Shown: positions 41,481 through 52,167, counted from the first letter of the stretch. The stretch is 64,000 nt of DNA from JAOBAU01 sp034667465 (GCA_034667465.1 JAXDJV010000002.1:707292-771291); one strand, 5' to 3'. Notes: generated from the sequence alone by a model not told the origin. Made by a program: numbers and translations.

Positions 41481-42716
41481 TTATCGCCGAATCTCGAGGT
41501 CGACGCTGGAGTAGAGCGAGCGCATGGCGTCGGTCACCGGCACCTCACGCGGATCGTCGCTGCCGGCGGCGAGGAATGAGAGCCGTCCTTTCGGGACGCC
41601 GTTGCGCAGCAGCGACTGCTCGATCGTCGTCAGCCGCGCGTTGGCGATGGCGCGGTTTTGCTCGGCCGTCGCGGCGTGAAACTCGTGCGCGACGAGCCGC
41701 GCCTGAACGCCGGGGTTGCCGAGGAGGAACGCGCGCAATGCGCCGAGCGTGTCGGTGCTGGCGCTCTCGATCAGATTGCCGTTTGCGTCGAACGCGAGGC
41801 CGTACAGCGGCGCGCGGCCCAGACGTTTCATCAGCGCCTGTGTTACTTCGCCGTGATCTGCGATGGACGTCGCGCAATCGCGGCGATCGCCGAACCAGCT
41901 CTCCGCAAAGAAGAGCGGGATCGGTTCTTCGTGCCAGTGATGACCGCTGAGGTGGCGGCCGTCCGGCGAGACGCTGATCGCCGCGAATCCGTACGACGCG
42001 CCGCGCGTCCAGGTGAAGCGGAAGAAGCGTCCGTCGAATCCGCCATCGAGATGCGTCGCCGTCGGCGTCGTTTCGATCACGCCGAATGCATGCGCGCCGT
42101 GCTGACCGAACGTGGCCGGCATTCCGTTGATCGTCCAGCAGCCATCGATCGATACAGGCTGCGCTGGTTCAAGCTCCGCGCCGAGAGCGAAGAGCGCGGC
42201 CGCGCGGCCATTGCGATCGCCGCCCACCAGCGTCGCGCGAACGAACTTCGTTTCGACCGGAGTGATGTTGATGAGCTGCGGAGCTTCGATGCGTTTCGGC
42301 GTGAGCTTCCCGAGCGGTTTGAAGGTGACGCCGTCGAGCGACGATTCGAATTCGACGTTGTCGATCGTGAACGGTTGCTTGCCGCCGGTGGCGATGCCGA
42401 TGCGATCGATGCGACTGCGCGTGGCGAGCGCGAAGGTCGCGGTTTGCGGATAGTCGCCGGCGTTGATCACCCACGCGGAGGTGAGATCGCCGTCAATGGC
42501 GCCGAGCGCGGAGTTCGCGAGCGTCGCTTCGCCGCTGCGCGAGATCACGGTCGCGCCGTGCGCGAAGTTGAGCAGGTTCGCGCGCTCGTTCGGATCGTCG
42601 GGGCCGGTGGCCTGTTTCTTTGCTGGCGGCGGCGCGGTCGATTTCGGCGCCGGCGCTTCGCGGTTGCACGCAAGCGCTGCGACGAGCACGAACGCGAAGC
42701 CGCGAGCGATCTTCAC
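41481..42716 (-). CDS. Lipoprotein with discoidin-like and OmpA-like domains
   Basis: 411 aa from GTG 42716, overlapping the glyS stop (GTGA). Lipobox VAALAC; residues about 45-180 look like an F5/8 type C (discoidin) fold (SALGAIDGDLTSAWVINAGD ... DRIGIATGGKQPFTIDNVEF). A middle beta-rich domain (DGCWTINGMPATFGQ) follows. The C-terminus (LYGLAFDANGNLIESAS ... ARLTTIEQSLLRNGVPKGRL) resembles OmpA-type peptidoglycan-binding domains in layout. The role is unknown; binding of a surface glycan is a guess. Confidence 0.72.
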   Translation of the reverse strand: MKIARGFAFVLVAALACNREAPAPKSTAPPPAKKQATGPDDPNERANLLNFAHGATVISRSGEATLANSALGAIDGDLTSAWVINAGDYPQTATFALATRSRIDRIGIATGGKQPFTIDNVEFESSLDGVTFKPLGKLTPKRIEAPQLINITPVETKFVRATLVGGDRNGRAAALFALGAELEPAQPVSIDGCWTINGMPATFGQHGAHAFGVIETTPTATHLDGGFDGRFFRFTWTRGASYGFAAISVSPDGRHLSGHHWHEEPIPLFFAESWFGDRRDCATSIADHGEVTQALMKRLGRAPLYGLAFDANGNLIESASTDTLGALRAFLLGNPGVQARLVAHEFHAATAEQNRAIANARLTTIEQSLLRNGVPKGRLSFLAAGSDDPREVPVTDAMRSLYSSVDLEIRR

Positions 42717-44797
42717 TCGCGATACTCGCGGCGGTCAACGACGATCTTCGTGACGTCGGCGATCGACGATACGGAGTTCCCGACTTTGCGCAGGAGCGAC
42801 ATGCGGTTGCGGCGGACGGCTTCGTCTTCGACGTTGACCATGACGTCGTCGAAGAACGATTCGAGCTCGGGAGCGAGCGCGGCGAAGGAGCGGAGCGCGT
42901 CGAGATAGTGACGAGCGGCGATCAGTTCCGAGATCTGTTCGCCGACTGTGTCAGCGAGCTCGTTGAGTCTGCGCTCCGAATCGTGCTCGAGCTTCGAGCG
43001 ATCGACCGTCGTCGAGTCGTGACCGGCGGTGATGTTCGCGATCCGCTTCGCGGAGTCGAGGATCTTGAGAAAGTTTGGTTGATCGCGCATCACTTTGATG
43101 GCGTCGGTGCGATTGACGAGATCGGTGAGCGATGACGCCCAGCCGCCTTCCATCGTCGCCGCCACTTCGTCGTAGGCGAAGTTGTACGCACTCGTCTCGA
43201 GCAGCGTACGAACGCGCTCGGCGAAGAATGCGAGGAGGTCGGCTTTCAGTGCGCCGTTGGCCGGCTGGTCGTGCGCGAGCATGCCGAGGTCGATGAGACG
43301 CTCGATGCCGATCTTCACTTCGCGCTTGTCGCGGTTGAGGAGAATCTGCACGACGCCCTGTGCCGCGCGGCGCAGCGCGAACGGATCTTTCGAGCCCGTC
43401 GGTTTCGCGCCGATGCGGAAGAAGCCGACCAGCGTGTCGATCTTGTCGGCGAGCGAGACGACGGCGCCGGAAAGCGCGCGCGGCAGCGCGTCGTCGAGAT
43501 TGACCGGCAGGTAGTGATCGTAGATGGCCTGCCAGACGCCGTCCGACAGCTTTTCTTCGCGCGCGTAGATTCCGCCGACTTTTCCCTGCAGCTCGGTGAA
43601 CTCTTTCACCATCTCGGTGACGAGGTCCGACTTGCAGAGGTGCGCAGCCGTGACCGCGTCGGCGTCGTAGGTGCCGAGGTCGGCGCAGATCGCGCGCGCG
43701 ATCGTTTCGATGCGACGCGTCTTGTCCGCGTAGTTGCCGAGCTTCTCGTGAAACTGCAGATGCGAAAGCTGATCGATGCGCTCGGCGAGCGGCGTCTTCC
43801 GATCGACATCGTAGAAAAACTTCGCATCGGCGAACCGCGCGTTCGTGACGAACGAGTTGCCGTACGCCGCGTTCCCGTCGGGATCGGCTTCGTTGTCGAG
43901 CACTGCGATGAACGAGTTGCTGAGCCGTCCGTTCGCATCGCGAATCGGAAGCTGCTTCTGATGGACGCGCATCACCGTGACGAGCACCTCTTCCGGCAGC
44001 GCGAGATAGTCGTCGCGGAACTCCGCGCGAACGAGTCCCGGATATTCGGTGAGGTACTGCCACTGCGCCCAGATCGTGGCGTCGTCGGACGGCGTTCCCT
44101 GCACCTGTTTCGCGAGGACGAGTGCGCGTTCCGCCATCACGTGACGGCGGCGAACGACGTCGATGACGACGCGCGCCAGTTCGAGCTTCGTCTGATATTC
44201 GCCGTATGACGTGACGTTGATCCAGTCCGGCGCAAGCGTGCGATGGCCGACCGTTTTCGTTCCTGACTCGACGCCGAAGATGCGGATCGGCAGATGCGCG
44301 CTGTCGAAAACGGAGATGACCGAGTGGATCGGACGGATGTACGAATACTCGCCCGCGCCCCAGCGCATCATCTTCGGCCAGCGCAGCCCTTCGATGATTT
44401 GCGGGACACGCTCGGCGAGGATCTCTTTTGCCGCGCGGCCGGTGACGTTGCGTTTCACCTGAATGTAATCGCCGTCGGTGAGCACGTCATCGATCGATGC
44501 GTTGTTCTTCTTCAGGAATCCTTCGAGCGCTTTCGTCGGCTTCCCGTCGGCGTCGTACGCAGCTTTCTTCGGCGGACCTTTTACGGTGTCGACGTGATCG
44601 GCCTGCTTCTCCGGCAGATTGCTGAGGAAGAAGAGAATTCGTCGCGGCGTCGCCGTGACTTTGATGCCGGCCGCCGGTGTCGATGCGCCCATCTCGAGAA
44701 TCGTCTTTTCGAGCGACGTATGAATCGACGCCAGCGCGGCGTCGAGCATCGACGCAGGAATCTCTTCGGTGAGCAGTTCGAAGAAGTACTCAGACAT
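42713..44797 (-). CDS. glyS: Glycyl-tRNA synthetase beta subunit
   Basis: 694 aa, normal length. Begins EYFFELLTEEIPASML; has FIAVLDNEADPDG, RFADAKFFYDVD, KSDLVTEMVKEFTELQG and DKIDTLVGFF, and the C-terminal anticodon-binding region ending with a DVMVNVEDEAVRRNRM segment. It forms the alpha2beta2 enzyme with GlyQ. The ATG lies 8 nt inside the glyQ 3' end, so the subunits are coupled. Confidence 0.97.
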   Translation of the reverse strand: MSEYFFELLTEEIPASMLDAALASIHTSLEKTILEMGASTPAAGIKVTATPRRILFFLSNLPEKQADHVDTVKGPPKKAAYDADGKPTKALEGFLKKNNASIDDVLTDGDYIQVKRNVTGRAAKEILAERVPQIIEGLRWPKMMRWGAGEYSYIRPIHSVISVFDSAHLPIRIFGVESGTKTVGHRTLAPDWINVTSYGEYQTKLELARVVIDVVRRRHVMAERALVLAKQVQGTPSDDATIWAQWQYLTEYPGLVRAEFRDDYLALPEEVLVTVMRVHQKQLPIRDANGRLSNSFIAVLDNEADPDGNAAYGNSFVTNARFADAKFFYDVDRKTPLAERIDQLSHLQFHEKLGNYADKTRRIETIARAICADLGTYDADAVTAAHLCKSDLVTEMVKEFTELQGKVGGIYAREEKLSDGVWQAIYDHYLPVNLDDALPRALSGAVVSLADKIDTLVGFFRIGAKPTGSKDPFALRRAAQGVVQILLNRDKREVKIGIERLIDLGMLAHDQPANGALKADLLAFFAERVRTLLETSAYNFAYDEVAATMEGGWASSLTDLVNRTDAIKVMRDQPNFLKILDSAKRIANITAGHDSTTVDRSKLEHDSERRLNELADTVGEQISELIAARHYLDALRSFAALAPELESFFDDVMVNVEDEAVRRNRMSLLRKVGNSVSSIADVTKIVVDRREYRE

Positions 44798-45680
44798 TGC
44801 TCACCTGCTGCAGCAGCGGGAAGCCGAGCGCTTCGCGCGACTCGAGGTATTGCGCGGCGCAGCGGACGGCGAGGTCGCGCACCCGCTTGATCACCGCGAC
44901 GCGCTCGGTCACCGATACGGCGCCGCGCGCATCGAGCGTGTTGAACATGTGCGAGCACTTCAGCGTCCATTCGTACGCGGGAAGGACGAGCTTCTCATCG
45001 AGACAGCGCCGCGCTTCCCCTTCGTATGCGTCGAGCAGCTTCCAGTGCAGACCGATGTCGGCGACTTCGAAGTAGTACTTCGAGAACTCGCGCTCGTCCT
45101 GCTGGCGAACCGGACCGTAACCGAAGCCGCCGCCCCATTCGATGTCGTAGACCGACGACTGACGCGAGAGAAACATCGTCAGACGTTCGAGGCCGTACGT
45201 GATCTCGGCCGAGATCGGCGAGAGATCGATGCCGCCCGCCTGCTGGAAGTAGGTGAACTGCGTGATCTCCATTCCGTCGAGAAGGATCTGCCAGCCGACG
45301 CCCCACGCGCCGAGCGTTGGCGATTCCCAGTTGTCTTCTTCGAAGCGGATGTCGTGACGGGTGAGATCGAGTCCGATGGCCCGGAGCGAATCGAGATACA
45401 GCTCCTGCACGTCGAGCGGCGACGGTTTGAGAATCACCTGAAACTGATAGTGCTTGCCGAGGCGGAACGGGTTGTCGCCATAACGACCGTCGGCGGGACG
45501 GCGAGATGGCTGAACGTAGCCGGCTTTCCAGGGTTCGGGACCGAGCACGCGAAGGAAGGTCGAAGGATGCATCGTGCCGGCGCCGACTTCGAGATCCATC
45601 GGCGTTTCGAGCATGCAGCCGCGATCCGCCCAGAACTTCTGCAGCGTCAGGATGAGTGATTGAAACGACAGCCGAGACAT
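44790..45680 (-). CDS. glyQ: Glycyl-tRNA synthetase alpha subunit
   Basis: 296 aa, class II catalytic subunit. Motifs: LTLQKFWADRGCM, EVGAGTMHPSTFLRVLGPEP, YVQPSRRPADGRYG, EEDNWESPTLGAWGVGWQ and FTYFQQAGG. ATG 45680 gives the family N-terminus; a longer Arg-rich upstream frame is antisense of the neighbouring gene. TATGAT (45690-45695) is 9 nt upstream. Confidence 0.97.
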   Translation of the reverse strand: MSRLSFQSLILTLQKFWADRGCMLETPMDLEVGAGTMHPSTFLRVLGPEPWKAGYVQPSRRPADGRYGDNPFRLGKHYQFQVILKPSPLDVQELYLDSLRAIGLDLTRHDIRFEEDNWESPTLGAWGVGWQILLDGMEITQFTYFQQAGGIDLSPISAEITYGLERLTMFLSRQSSVYDIEWGGGFGYGPVRQQDEREFSKYYFEVADIGLHWKLLDAYEGEARRCLDEKLVLPAYEWTLKCSHMFNTLDARGAVSVTERVAVIKRVRDLAVRCAAQYLESREALGFPLLQQVSNV

Positions 45681-45689
45681 TGGCGGCGG

Positions 45690-45695
45690 ATCATA
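45690..45695 (-). promoter_or_regulatory. -10 box of glyQS
   Basis: TATGAT on the minus strand, 9 nt before ATG 45680. Confidence 0.5.
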
Positions 45696-45708
45696 ACAAG
45701 AGCGCCAC

Positions 45709-46269
45709 TTATCGGTGCTGTCCGCTCGTGTCCGTTTGCGTTGGCGGAGGCTGCGGCGCCGGCTGCGGATCAACCGGCTTCTCTTCAGGTGCCGGCTGTG
45801 GTTGCGGCGCAGGTTTCGATTTCTCCGTCGTCGTCGGTGGCGCAGCCGTATCCGTTGTCTCACTCTGCGTAGTCGTCTGCTCGGTCGGCGGCGCAGGCGG
45901 TGGCGGCTCCGGCCGCGGCGCTGATGACGACATCGGCGGATTCATCTGCGGACGCGGCTGTGCAACCGGACGCGCAGCGGGTCGCGTGTAAACAGGCGGC
46001 GGCGTATTCGGAAGCGTTCCCGCGATCGAGCCGGGAGTTGTCGTCGTCGTGTCGGTCGTCGCCGTCGGCAGCGTGAAGTTCGTTGTCGTATCGACAGCGG
46101 TATTCGTCGCGACCTCGCCCGGGCCACCGATCGTCGACGTCACGCCGCTCGTCGATCCTTCCTGCACGACCTGATACTGCTCTTCAGTCCGCTGCACGGT
46201 GTCGGTGCCGCGATGACATCCGCCTGCGATCGCGAGAGCGAAAATCGTGTACGCCATCCTCTTTTTCAT
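45709..46269 (-). CDS. Pro/Thr-rich lipoprotein
   Basis: 186 aa. Lipobox IAGGC after a short signal (KKRMAYTIFALA). The mature chain is almost wholly low complexity: Thr-rich (TTTNFTLPTATTDTTTTT) then Pro-rich (PRPEPPPPAPPTEQ, PQPQPAPEEKP). Probably an extended, possibly glycosylated, periplasmic or surface tether. It begins with ATG 46269; a frame six codons longer has a weaker start. No known family. Confidence 0.65.
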   Translation of the reverse strand: MKKRMAYTIFALAIAGGCHRGTDTVQRTEEQYQVVQEGSTSGVTSTIGGPGEVATNTAVDTTTNFTLPTATTDTTTTTPGSIAGTLPNTPPPVYTRPAARPVAQPRPQMNPPMSSSAPRPEPPPPAPPTEQTTTQSETTDTAAPPTTTEKSKPAPQPQPAPEEKPVDPQPAPQPPPTQTDTSGQHR

Positions 46270-46379
46270 CGTGACCTTCTGTCGCATTCAGTCGCAGATT
46301 ACATGCCACTGACGAACGGCTGAGGGCTCGCTTTTTGCGACGAAAACCGGCGGCGAAACAAACCTCCCAGGCACGCTGT

Positions 46380-46407
46380 TTGACAAAGCGTACCGATTTA
46401 GTACCAT
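46380..46407 (+). promoter_or_regulatory. suf operon promoter with operator-like direct repeat
   Basis: -35 TTGACA (46380-46385), 16 nt spacer, -10 TACCAT (46402-46407). A direct repeat GTACCGATTT / GTACCATTT (46390-46409) overlaps the spacer and -10, where a repressor would block polymerase. Autoregulation by the Rrf2 protein is inferred. Confidence 0.65.
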
Positions 46408-46433
46408 TTCGCTCCCTCGAACGGGGACCACCA

Positions 46434-46900
46434 ATGCTCAGGATCTCGAAACTCACTGATTACGGCCTGCTCGCCACCGTCTATCTCGCCGGCAAACATG
46501 GCGAGATCGTCTCGGCGCGCGAGATTGCCGGCTTCTATCACCTGCCGGTGCCGATGATCACCAAAGTGCTGAAGACGCTGCACGCCGGCGGGCTTGTCAA
46601 TTCGCATCGCGGAGTCGGCGGCGGCTATTCGTTCGACGCCGACGCCGAAGAAGTTACGCTCGGAAATCTCATCGACGCGCTCGAAGGTCCGTGGGATCTC
46701 GTCGAGTGCGAATCGACCGACGACAACGGTCACGCTACCTGTGCGATTCGGATCGCCTGTCCGTCGCGCCGCTTCATGTTCGGCATCAACCGCGCCATCA
46801 AAGGTGCATTCGAGCAGGTCACCCTCGGCGACCTCGCGCGCGGCGTCATCCCGGCTCCCATCATCGACAAGAGCGTGCTGCGCGCCGCTCAGAGGACGCA

Positions 46901-46904
<4 letters not shown>
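46434..46904 (+). CDS. Rrf2 family Fe-S-responsive regulator (SufR/IscR-like)
   Basis: 156 aa. Winged helix with SKLTDYGLLATVYLA, VSAREIAGFYHLPVPMITKV, and LVNSHRGVGGGYSF, followed by a three-cysteine cluster (CESTDDNGHATC ... IAC) that could hold an Fe-S cluster as in IscR. The Cys spacing (10 and 5) differs from E. coli IscR (5 and 5). It is the first gene of the suf operon; ATG 46901 of sufB overlaps its TGA. It probably senses cluster supply and represses the operon. Confidence 0.93.
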
Positions 46905-48334
<1,430 letters not shown>

Positions 48335-48345
48335 ACGAAGAACTT

Positions 48346-48467
48346 TATGCTGAGGAGCGAAGCGACGAAGCATCTCCGGTGCAGCAGCGACGCAGCTCCC
48401 ACGTGCGGCGCAGATGAAAGACCGCGCGGCTGAAGGACCGGAGATCCTTCGCTTCGCTCAGGATGAA
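48346..48467. repeat. Family B palindromic repeat inside the suf operon (copy 2)
   Basis: TGCTGAGGAGCGAAGCGACG ... GATCCTTCGCTTCGCTCAGGATGAA. It fills most of the 142 nt sufB-sufC gap; its edge contributes the region normally occupied by the sufC ribosome-binding site. Confidence 0.9.
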
Positions 48468-48476
48468 CTCAAAGAA

Positions 48477-49241
48477 ATGGCATTGCTTGAAATCAAAGAC
48501 CTGCACGCCGGAATCGACGGCAAAGAAATCCTTCGCGGTCTCGACCTTTCGGTCGACGCCGGTGAGGTGCACGCGATCATGGGGCCGAACGGCTCCGGAA
48601 AATCGACGCTGGCGAACGTGCTCGCCGGACGTCCGCGCTACGAAGTGACGCGCGGCAGCGTCGTGTACGACGGAAAGAATCTCCTCGAACTGCCGGCTGA
48701 AGAGCGAGCGCGCGAGGGAGTGTTTCTCGCGATGCAGTATCCGGTCGAGATCCCCGGCGTTAACAACATCTACTTCCTCAAGGCGGCGCTGAACGCGATG
48801 AAGAAACATCGCGGCGAGGAAGAGCTGGACGCGATGGAGTTTCTGCAGCTCGCGCGCGAAAAGATGAAGCTCGTCGAGCTCGACGAAAAGTTCATGAATC
48901 GCAGCGTGAACGAAGGATTTTCCGGCGGCGAGAAGAAGCGGAACGAGATCTTCCAGATGGCGGTGCTCGATCCGAAGCTGGCGATCCTCGACGAGACCGA
49001 TTCGGGACTCGACATCGATGCGCTGCGCATCGTCGCCGAGGGTGTCAACGCACTGAAAAACGAGAAGCACGCGGTCCTGGTGATCACGCATTACCAGCGA
49101 CTGCTGACGTATCTCGTTCCCGATTACGTCCACGTGCTTTCCGGCGGACGGATCGTGAAGTCGGGCGGCAAAGAGCTGGCGCTCGAGCTCGAAGCGAAGG
49201 GCTACGACTGGATTGAAGACGAGGTCGCGGTCGCGCGATGA
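48477..49241 (+). CDS. sufC: Fe-S cluster assembly ATPase SufC
   Basis: 254 aa ABC-type ATPase. Walker A GPNGSGKSTLAN, signature FSGGEKKR, Walker B LAILDETDSGLD and ITHYQRLL are intact. It drives SufBC2D. ATG 48477 (MALLEIKDLHAG) is preferred; an earlier in-frame ATG at 48414 would translate part of the family B repeat. Overlaps sufD by ATGA. Confidence 0.97.
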   Translation: MALLEIKDLHAGIDGKEILRGLDLSVDAGEVHAIMGPNGSGKSTLANVLAGRPRYEVTRGSVVYDGKNLLELPAEERAREGVFLAMQYPVEIPGVNNIYFLKAALNAMKKHRGEEELDAMEFLQLAREKMKLVELDEKFMNRSVNEGFSGGEKKRNEIFQMAVLDPKLAILDETDSGLDIDALRIVAEGVNALKNEKHAVLVITHYQRLLTYLVPDYVHVLSGGRIVKSGGKELALELEAKGYDWIEDEVAVAR

Positions 49242-50443
49242 GCACCGCGGTCAAAGAATTCGAATGGCCGACGCCGCGGCTCGAGGAGTGGCGGTACACG
49301 AATCTCTCGGCGATTGCGTCGACGGAGTGGCGGAGTGTGGATGTTGCCGCTCCGGCCGCCTCGGCGGGCGAAGCGCCCGCCGCCACACTGGCTGGTCGTG
49401 CAACTGTCGAGCTGATGTTCGTGAACGGGCTCTTCGTGCAGCATTCGGGCGAGCTTCCGTACGTCAGTGCGTCGCGTGTCGGTAATCCTCGCGGAGGTTC
49501 TGCGCTTGAGGAACTGAACGCGATGCACACCACGGGTGGCGCGCGCATCAACATTCCGAGCGGCACCATCGTCCCCGGCTTCATCCACCTGCTCTTCGTC
49601 GGCGACGGCGATGGCATCTGGTCGCATCCGCGTAACGTCATCGACGTCGGCGCGAACGCGCAGGTCACGATCGTCGAGACCTACGTTGGCGAAGGTCGTT
49701 ACTACACGAACCCGGTCACGGAGATCGTCGCCGGCGAAGGCGCGGTCATCGATCACACGATCGTTGTTTGCGATTCGCTCGAGGCGTATCACACCGGTTC
49801 GCTGACGATTCGTCAGGGACGTTCGAGCAGTGTCACGGCGCGCAACATTTCCATCGGCGGTGCGCTCGTGCGCAATGACGTGAACGTCATTCTCGACGGC
49901 GAAGGGGCCAGCCTGGTGCTCGACGGTCTCTTCACGCCCGCCGGCTCGCAGCACATCGACAATCACACGGTCATCGATCACGCGCGTCCGCACTGCACGT
50001 CGGTCGAGTTGTACAAAGGCGTGCTCGACGGCAACGGCCGCGGCATCTTCGACGGACGGATCATCGTTCGCCCCGGCGCGCAGAAGACGTCGTCGCGGCA
50101 GTCGAATCACAATCTGCTGCTGTCCGAAACGGCGATCGTCGATTCGAAGCCGACGCTCGAGATTCACAACGACGACGTGAAGTGCAATCACGGTTCGACG
50201 ATCGGCCAGCTGAACGAAGAAGCGCTTTTCTATCTGCGCGCGCGCGGCATCGGCGAAGCGGAAGCGCGCAATCTGCTCGTGCTCGCGTTCGCCAGTGAGC
50301 TCGTCGATCGGATCAAAGTCGAGCCGGTGCGCGAGCAGGTCGGACGCGCGCTGTTCCGCCAGATCCCGGAGCGACTGCCCGAGCGTCGCAGCCGTCATTC
50401 CGAGCGTAGCGAGGAATCCGGGCGGGAGGGGCACGATGCCTGA
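49238..50443 (+). CDS. sufD: Fe-S cluster assembly protein SufD
   Basis: 401 aa. N-terminus EEWRYTNLSAIAST and the beta-helix core (LVLDGLFTPAGSQHIDNHT, KTSSRQSNHNLLLSE, KCNHGSTIGQLNEEALFYLRARG) are typical. Two repeat-derived parts: an in-frame hairpin segment SAGEAPAATLAGRA near residue 43, and the last 16 residues (HSERSEESGREGHDA region) read from the family A repeat that follows. The conserved core ends before that tail, so function is probably intact. Confidence 0.95.
   Translation: MSTAVKEFEWPTPRLEEWRYTNLSAIASTEWRSVDVAAPAASAGEAPAATLAGRATVELMFVNGLFVQHSGELPYVSASRVGNPRGGSALEELNAMHTTGGARINIPSGTIVPGFIHLLFVGDGDGIWSHPRNVIDVGANAQVTIVETYVGEGRYYTNPVTEIVAGEGAVIDHTIVVCDSLEAYHTGSLTIRQGRSSSVTARNISIGGALVRNDVNVILDGEGASLVLDGLFTPAGSQHIDNHTVIDHARPHCTSVELYKGVLDGNGRGIFDGRIIVRPGAQKTSSRQSNHNLLLSETAIVDSKPTLEIHNDDVKCNHGSTIGQLNEEALFYLRARGIGEAEARNLLVLAFASELVDRIKVEPVREQVGRALFRQIPERLPERRSRHSERSEESGREGHDA
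49363..49389. repeat. GGCGGGCG hairpin repeat, in frame (copy 2)
   Basis: GGCGGGCG-AAG-CGCCCGCC followed by GCCACACTGG, inside sufD. It matches the unit at 22924-22953 and is read in the same phase (AGEAPAATLA versus AGGAPATTLA). Confidence 0.75.
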
Positions 50444-50497
50444 GGCGACCGTTGCGCGCACCGCCCACCCGGATCCCTCGCTCACGCTCGGGATGAC
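50394..50497. repeat. Family A palindromic repeat inside the suf operon (copy 5)
   Basis: GTCATTCCGAGCGTAGCGAG ... CGCTCACGCTCGGGATGAC with GAATCCGGGCGGGAGGGGC / CCGCCCACCCGGATCC arms. It encodes the SufD tail (stop 50441-50443) and supplies the sufS ATG at 50493. Confidence 0.92.
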
Positions 50498-51719
50498 GGC
50501 AACCTACGATGTCGAGCGCATTCGCCGCGACTTCCCGATCCTTTCGCGATCAGTGCACGGCAAGCCGCTCGTCTATCTCGACAACGCGGCGACGACGCAG
50601 AAGCCGAACGCGGTCATCGATCGCATCGTGCGCTACTACCGCGAAGAAAACGCGAACGTGCATCGCGGAGTGCATTACCTCAGCGAGATCGCCACGAGCG
50701 CATACGAGAACGTTCGCACGACCGTAAAGAAGACGATCAATGCGCGAAGCGAAAAAGAGATCGTCTTCAACGGCGGGACAACTGAGGGGATCAATCTGAT
50801 CGCGTATGCGTGGGGACGAAAGAACGTCGCCGCGGGTGACGAGATCATCATCTCCGCAATTGAGCATCACTCCGACATCGTGCCGTGGCAGATGCTCTGT
50901 CAGGCTACCGGCGCCACGCTGCGCATCATTCCGGTGAGCGATGAAGGGGAGCTGCTGCTCGACGATTACGCAAAGCTGCTGTCGCCGCGCACGAAACTCG
51001 TCGCTGTCGGCCATGCGTCGAACGCGCTCGGCACGATCAATCCGGTGAAGAAAATCGCGGAGATGGCGCACGCGTACGGCGCGATCGTCGTCATCGACGG
51101 CGCGCAGGGAATCCCGCATCTGCGCATCGACGTGCAGGACATCGGCTGCGACTTCTACACGTTCTCCGCGCACAAGGTTTACGGACCGACCGGCAGCGGC
51201 GTGCTGTACGGAAAAGAAGCGCTGCTCGAAGCGATGCCGCCGTACGAAGGCGGCGGCGACATGATCCTTTCCGTCTCGTTCGAGAAGACGACGTACAACG
51301 CTCTCCCTTACAAGTTCGAAGCGGGAACGCCCGACATCGCCGGCGTGATCGCGATGGGCGCAGCGCTCGAATACGTCGCGTCGATCGGCGTCGAGAACAT
51401 CGCCGCGCACGAACACGATCTGCTGCTGTACGCGACCAAACGGCTGCAGGAGATCGATCAGCTGCGCATCATCGGAACCGCGGCGCACAAAGCCGCGGTG
51501 ATCTCATTCGTGCTCGAAGGTGTGCATCCGCACGACATCGGCACGATCCTCGACCAGGAGGGGATCGCCATTCGCACCGGACATCACTGCGCGCAGCCGC
51601 TCATGCTGCGCTACAACATCCCGGCGACCGGCCGCGCGTCGTTCGCGATGTACAACACGCGCGAGGAAGTCGACGCGCTCGTCGCCGGCATCGGCAAGGT
51701 GCTGGAGGTGTTCGGATGA
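50493..51719 (+). CDS. sufS: Cysteine desulfurase SufS
   Basis: 408 aa group II desulfurase. PLP lysine in FSAHKVYGPTGSG, catalytic Cys in RTGHHCAQPLM, and NFNG-type N-terminal IVFNGGTTEGINL. It supplies sulfur to SufU/SufBCD. The ATG lies in the right edge of the family A repeat (GGGATGACGGC), with no good ribosome-binding site; translation may depend on read-through coupling from sufD. Overlaps sufU as ATGA. Confidence 0.97.
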   Translation: MTATYDVERIRRDFPILSRSVHGKPLVYLDNAATTQKPNAVIDRIVRYYREENANVHRGVHYLSEIATSAYENVRTTVKKTINARSEKEIVFNGGTTEGINLIAYAWGRKNVAAGDEIIISAIEHHSDIVPWQMLCQATGATLRIIPVSDEGELLLDDYAKLLSPRTKLVAVGHASNALGTINPVKKIAEMAHAYGAIVVIDGAQGIPHLRIDVQDIGCDFYTFSAHKVYGPTGSGVLYGKEALLEAMPPYEGGGDMILSVSFEKTTYNALPYKFEAGTPDIAGVIAMGAALEYVASIGVENIAAHEHDLLLYATKRLQEIDQLRIIGTAAHKAAVISFVLEGVHPHDIGTILDQEGIAIRTGHHCAQPLMLRYNIPATGRASFAMYNTREEVDALVAGIGKVLEVFG

Positions 51720-52162
51720 GCGATCTTCGCGAGCTCTATCAGCAGGTCATCCTTGACCACAACAAGAACCCGCGGAACTTCCACGAGCTGCCGGAAGCGA
51801 CGAAGAAGGTCGAAGGGTACAACCCGCTTTGCGGCGATCACTACACGATCTATCTCGACGTCGACGGCGAGACGATCCGCGACGTCGGCTTCACCGGCAG
51901 CGGCTGCGCGATCTCGAAATCGTCCGCGTCGGTGATGACGCAAACCATCAAAGGCAAATCGAAGGAAGAGGCCGAGCGTCTCTTTCAGGTCTTCCACAAG
52001 CTCGTCACCGGTGAACCGGGCGATACGTCGACCGTCGAACTGGGACGCCTCGCCGCGTTCTCCGGCGTCTCCGAGTTTCCCGCGCGCGTGAAGTGCGCGA
52101 CGCTCGCGTGGCACACCATGCGCGGCGCGCTGGAAGGAAAAGAAGTCATCTCTACGGAGTAA
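51716..52162 (+). CDS. sufU: SufU-type scaffold / sulfur-transfer protein
   Basis: 148 aa IscU-like protein. Three conserved cysteines: NPLCGDH, GSGCAISKSSAS and VKCATLAWHT. The insertion (GEPGDTSTVELGRLAAFSGV) between the second and third is the SufU hallmark. It accepts persulfide from SufS. The start overlaps sufS; sufT follows after 5 nt. Confidence 0.96.
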   Translation: MSDLRELYQQVILDHNKNPRNFHELPEATKKVEGYNPLCGDHYTIYLDVDGETIRDVGFTGSGCAISKSSASVMTQTIKGKSKEEAERLFQVFHKLVTGEPGDTSTVELGRLAAFSGVSEFPARVKCATLAWHTMRGALEGKEVISTE

Positions 52163-52167
52163 TACCA

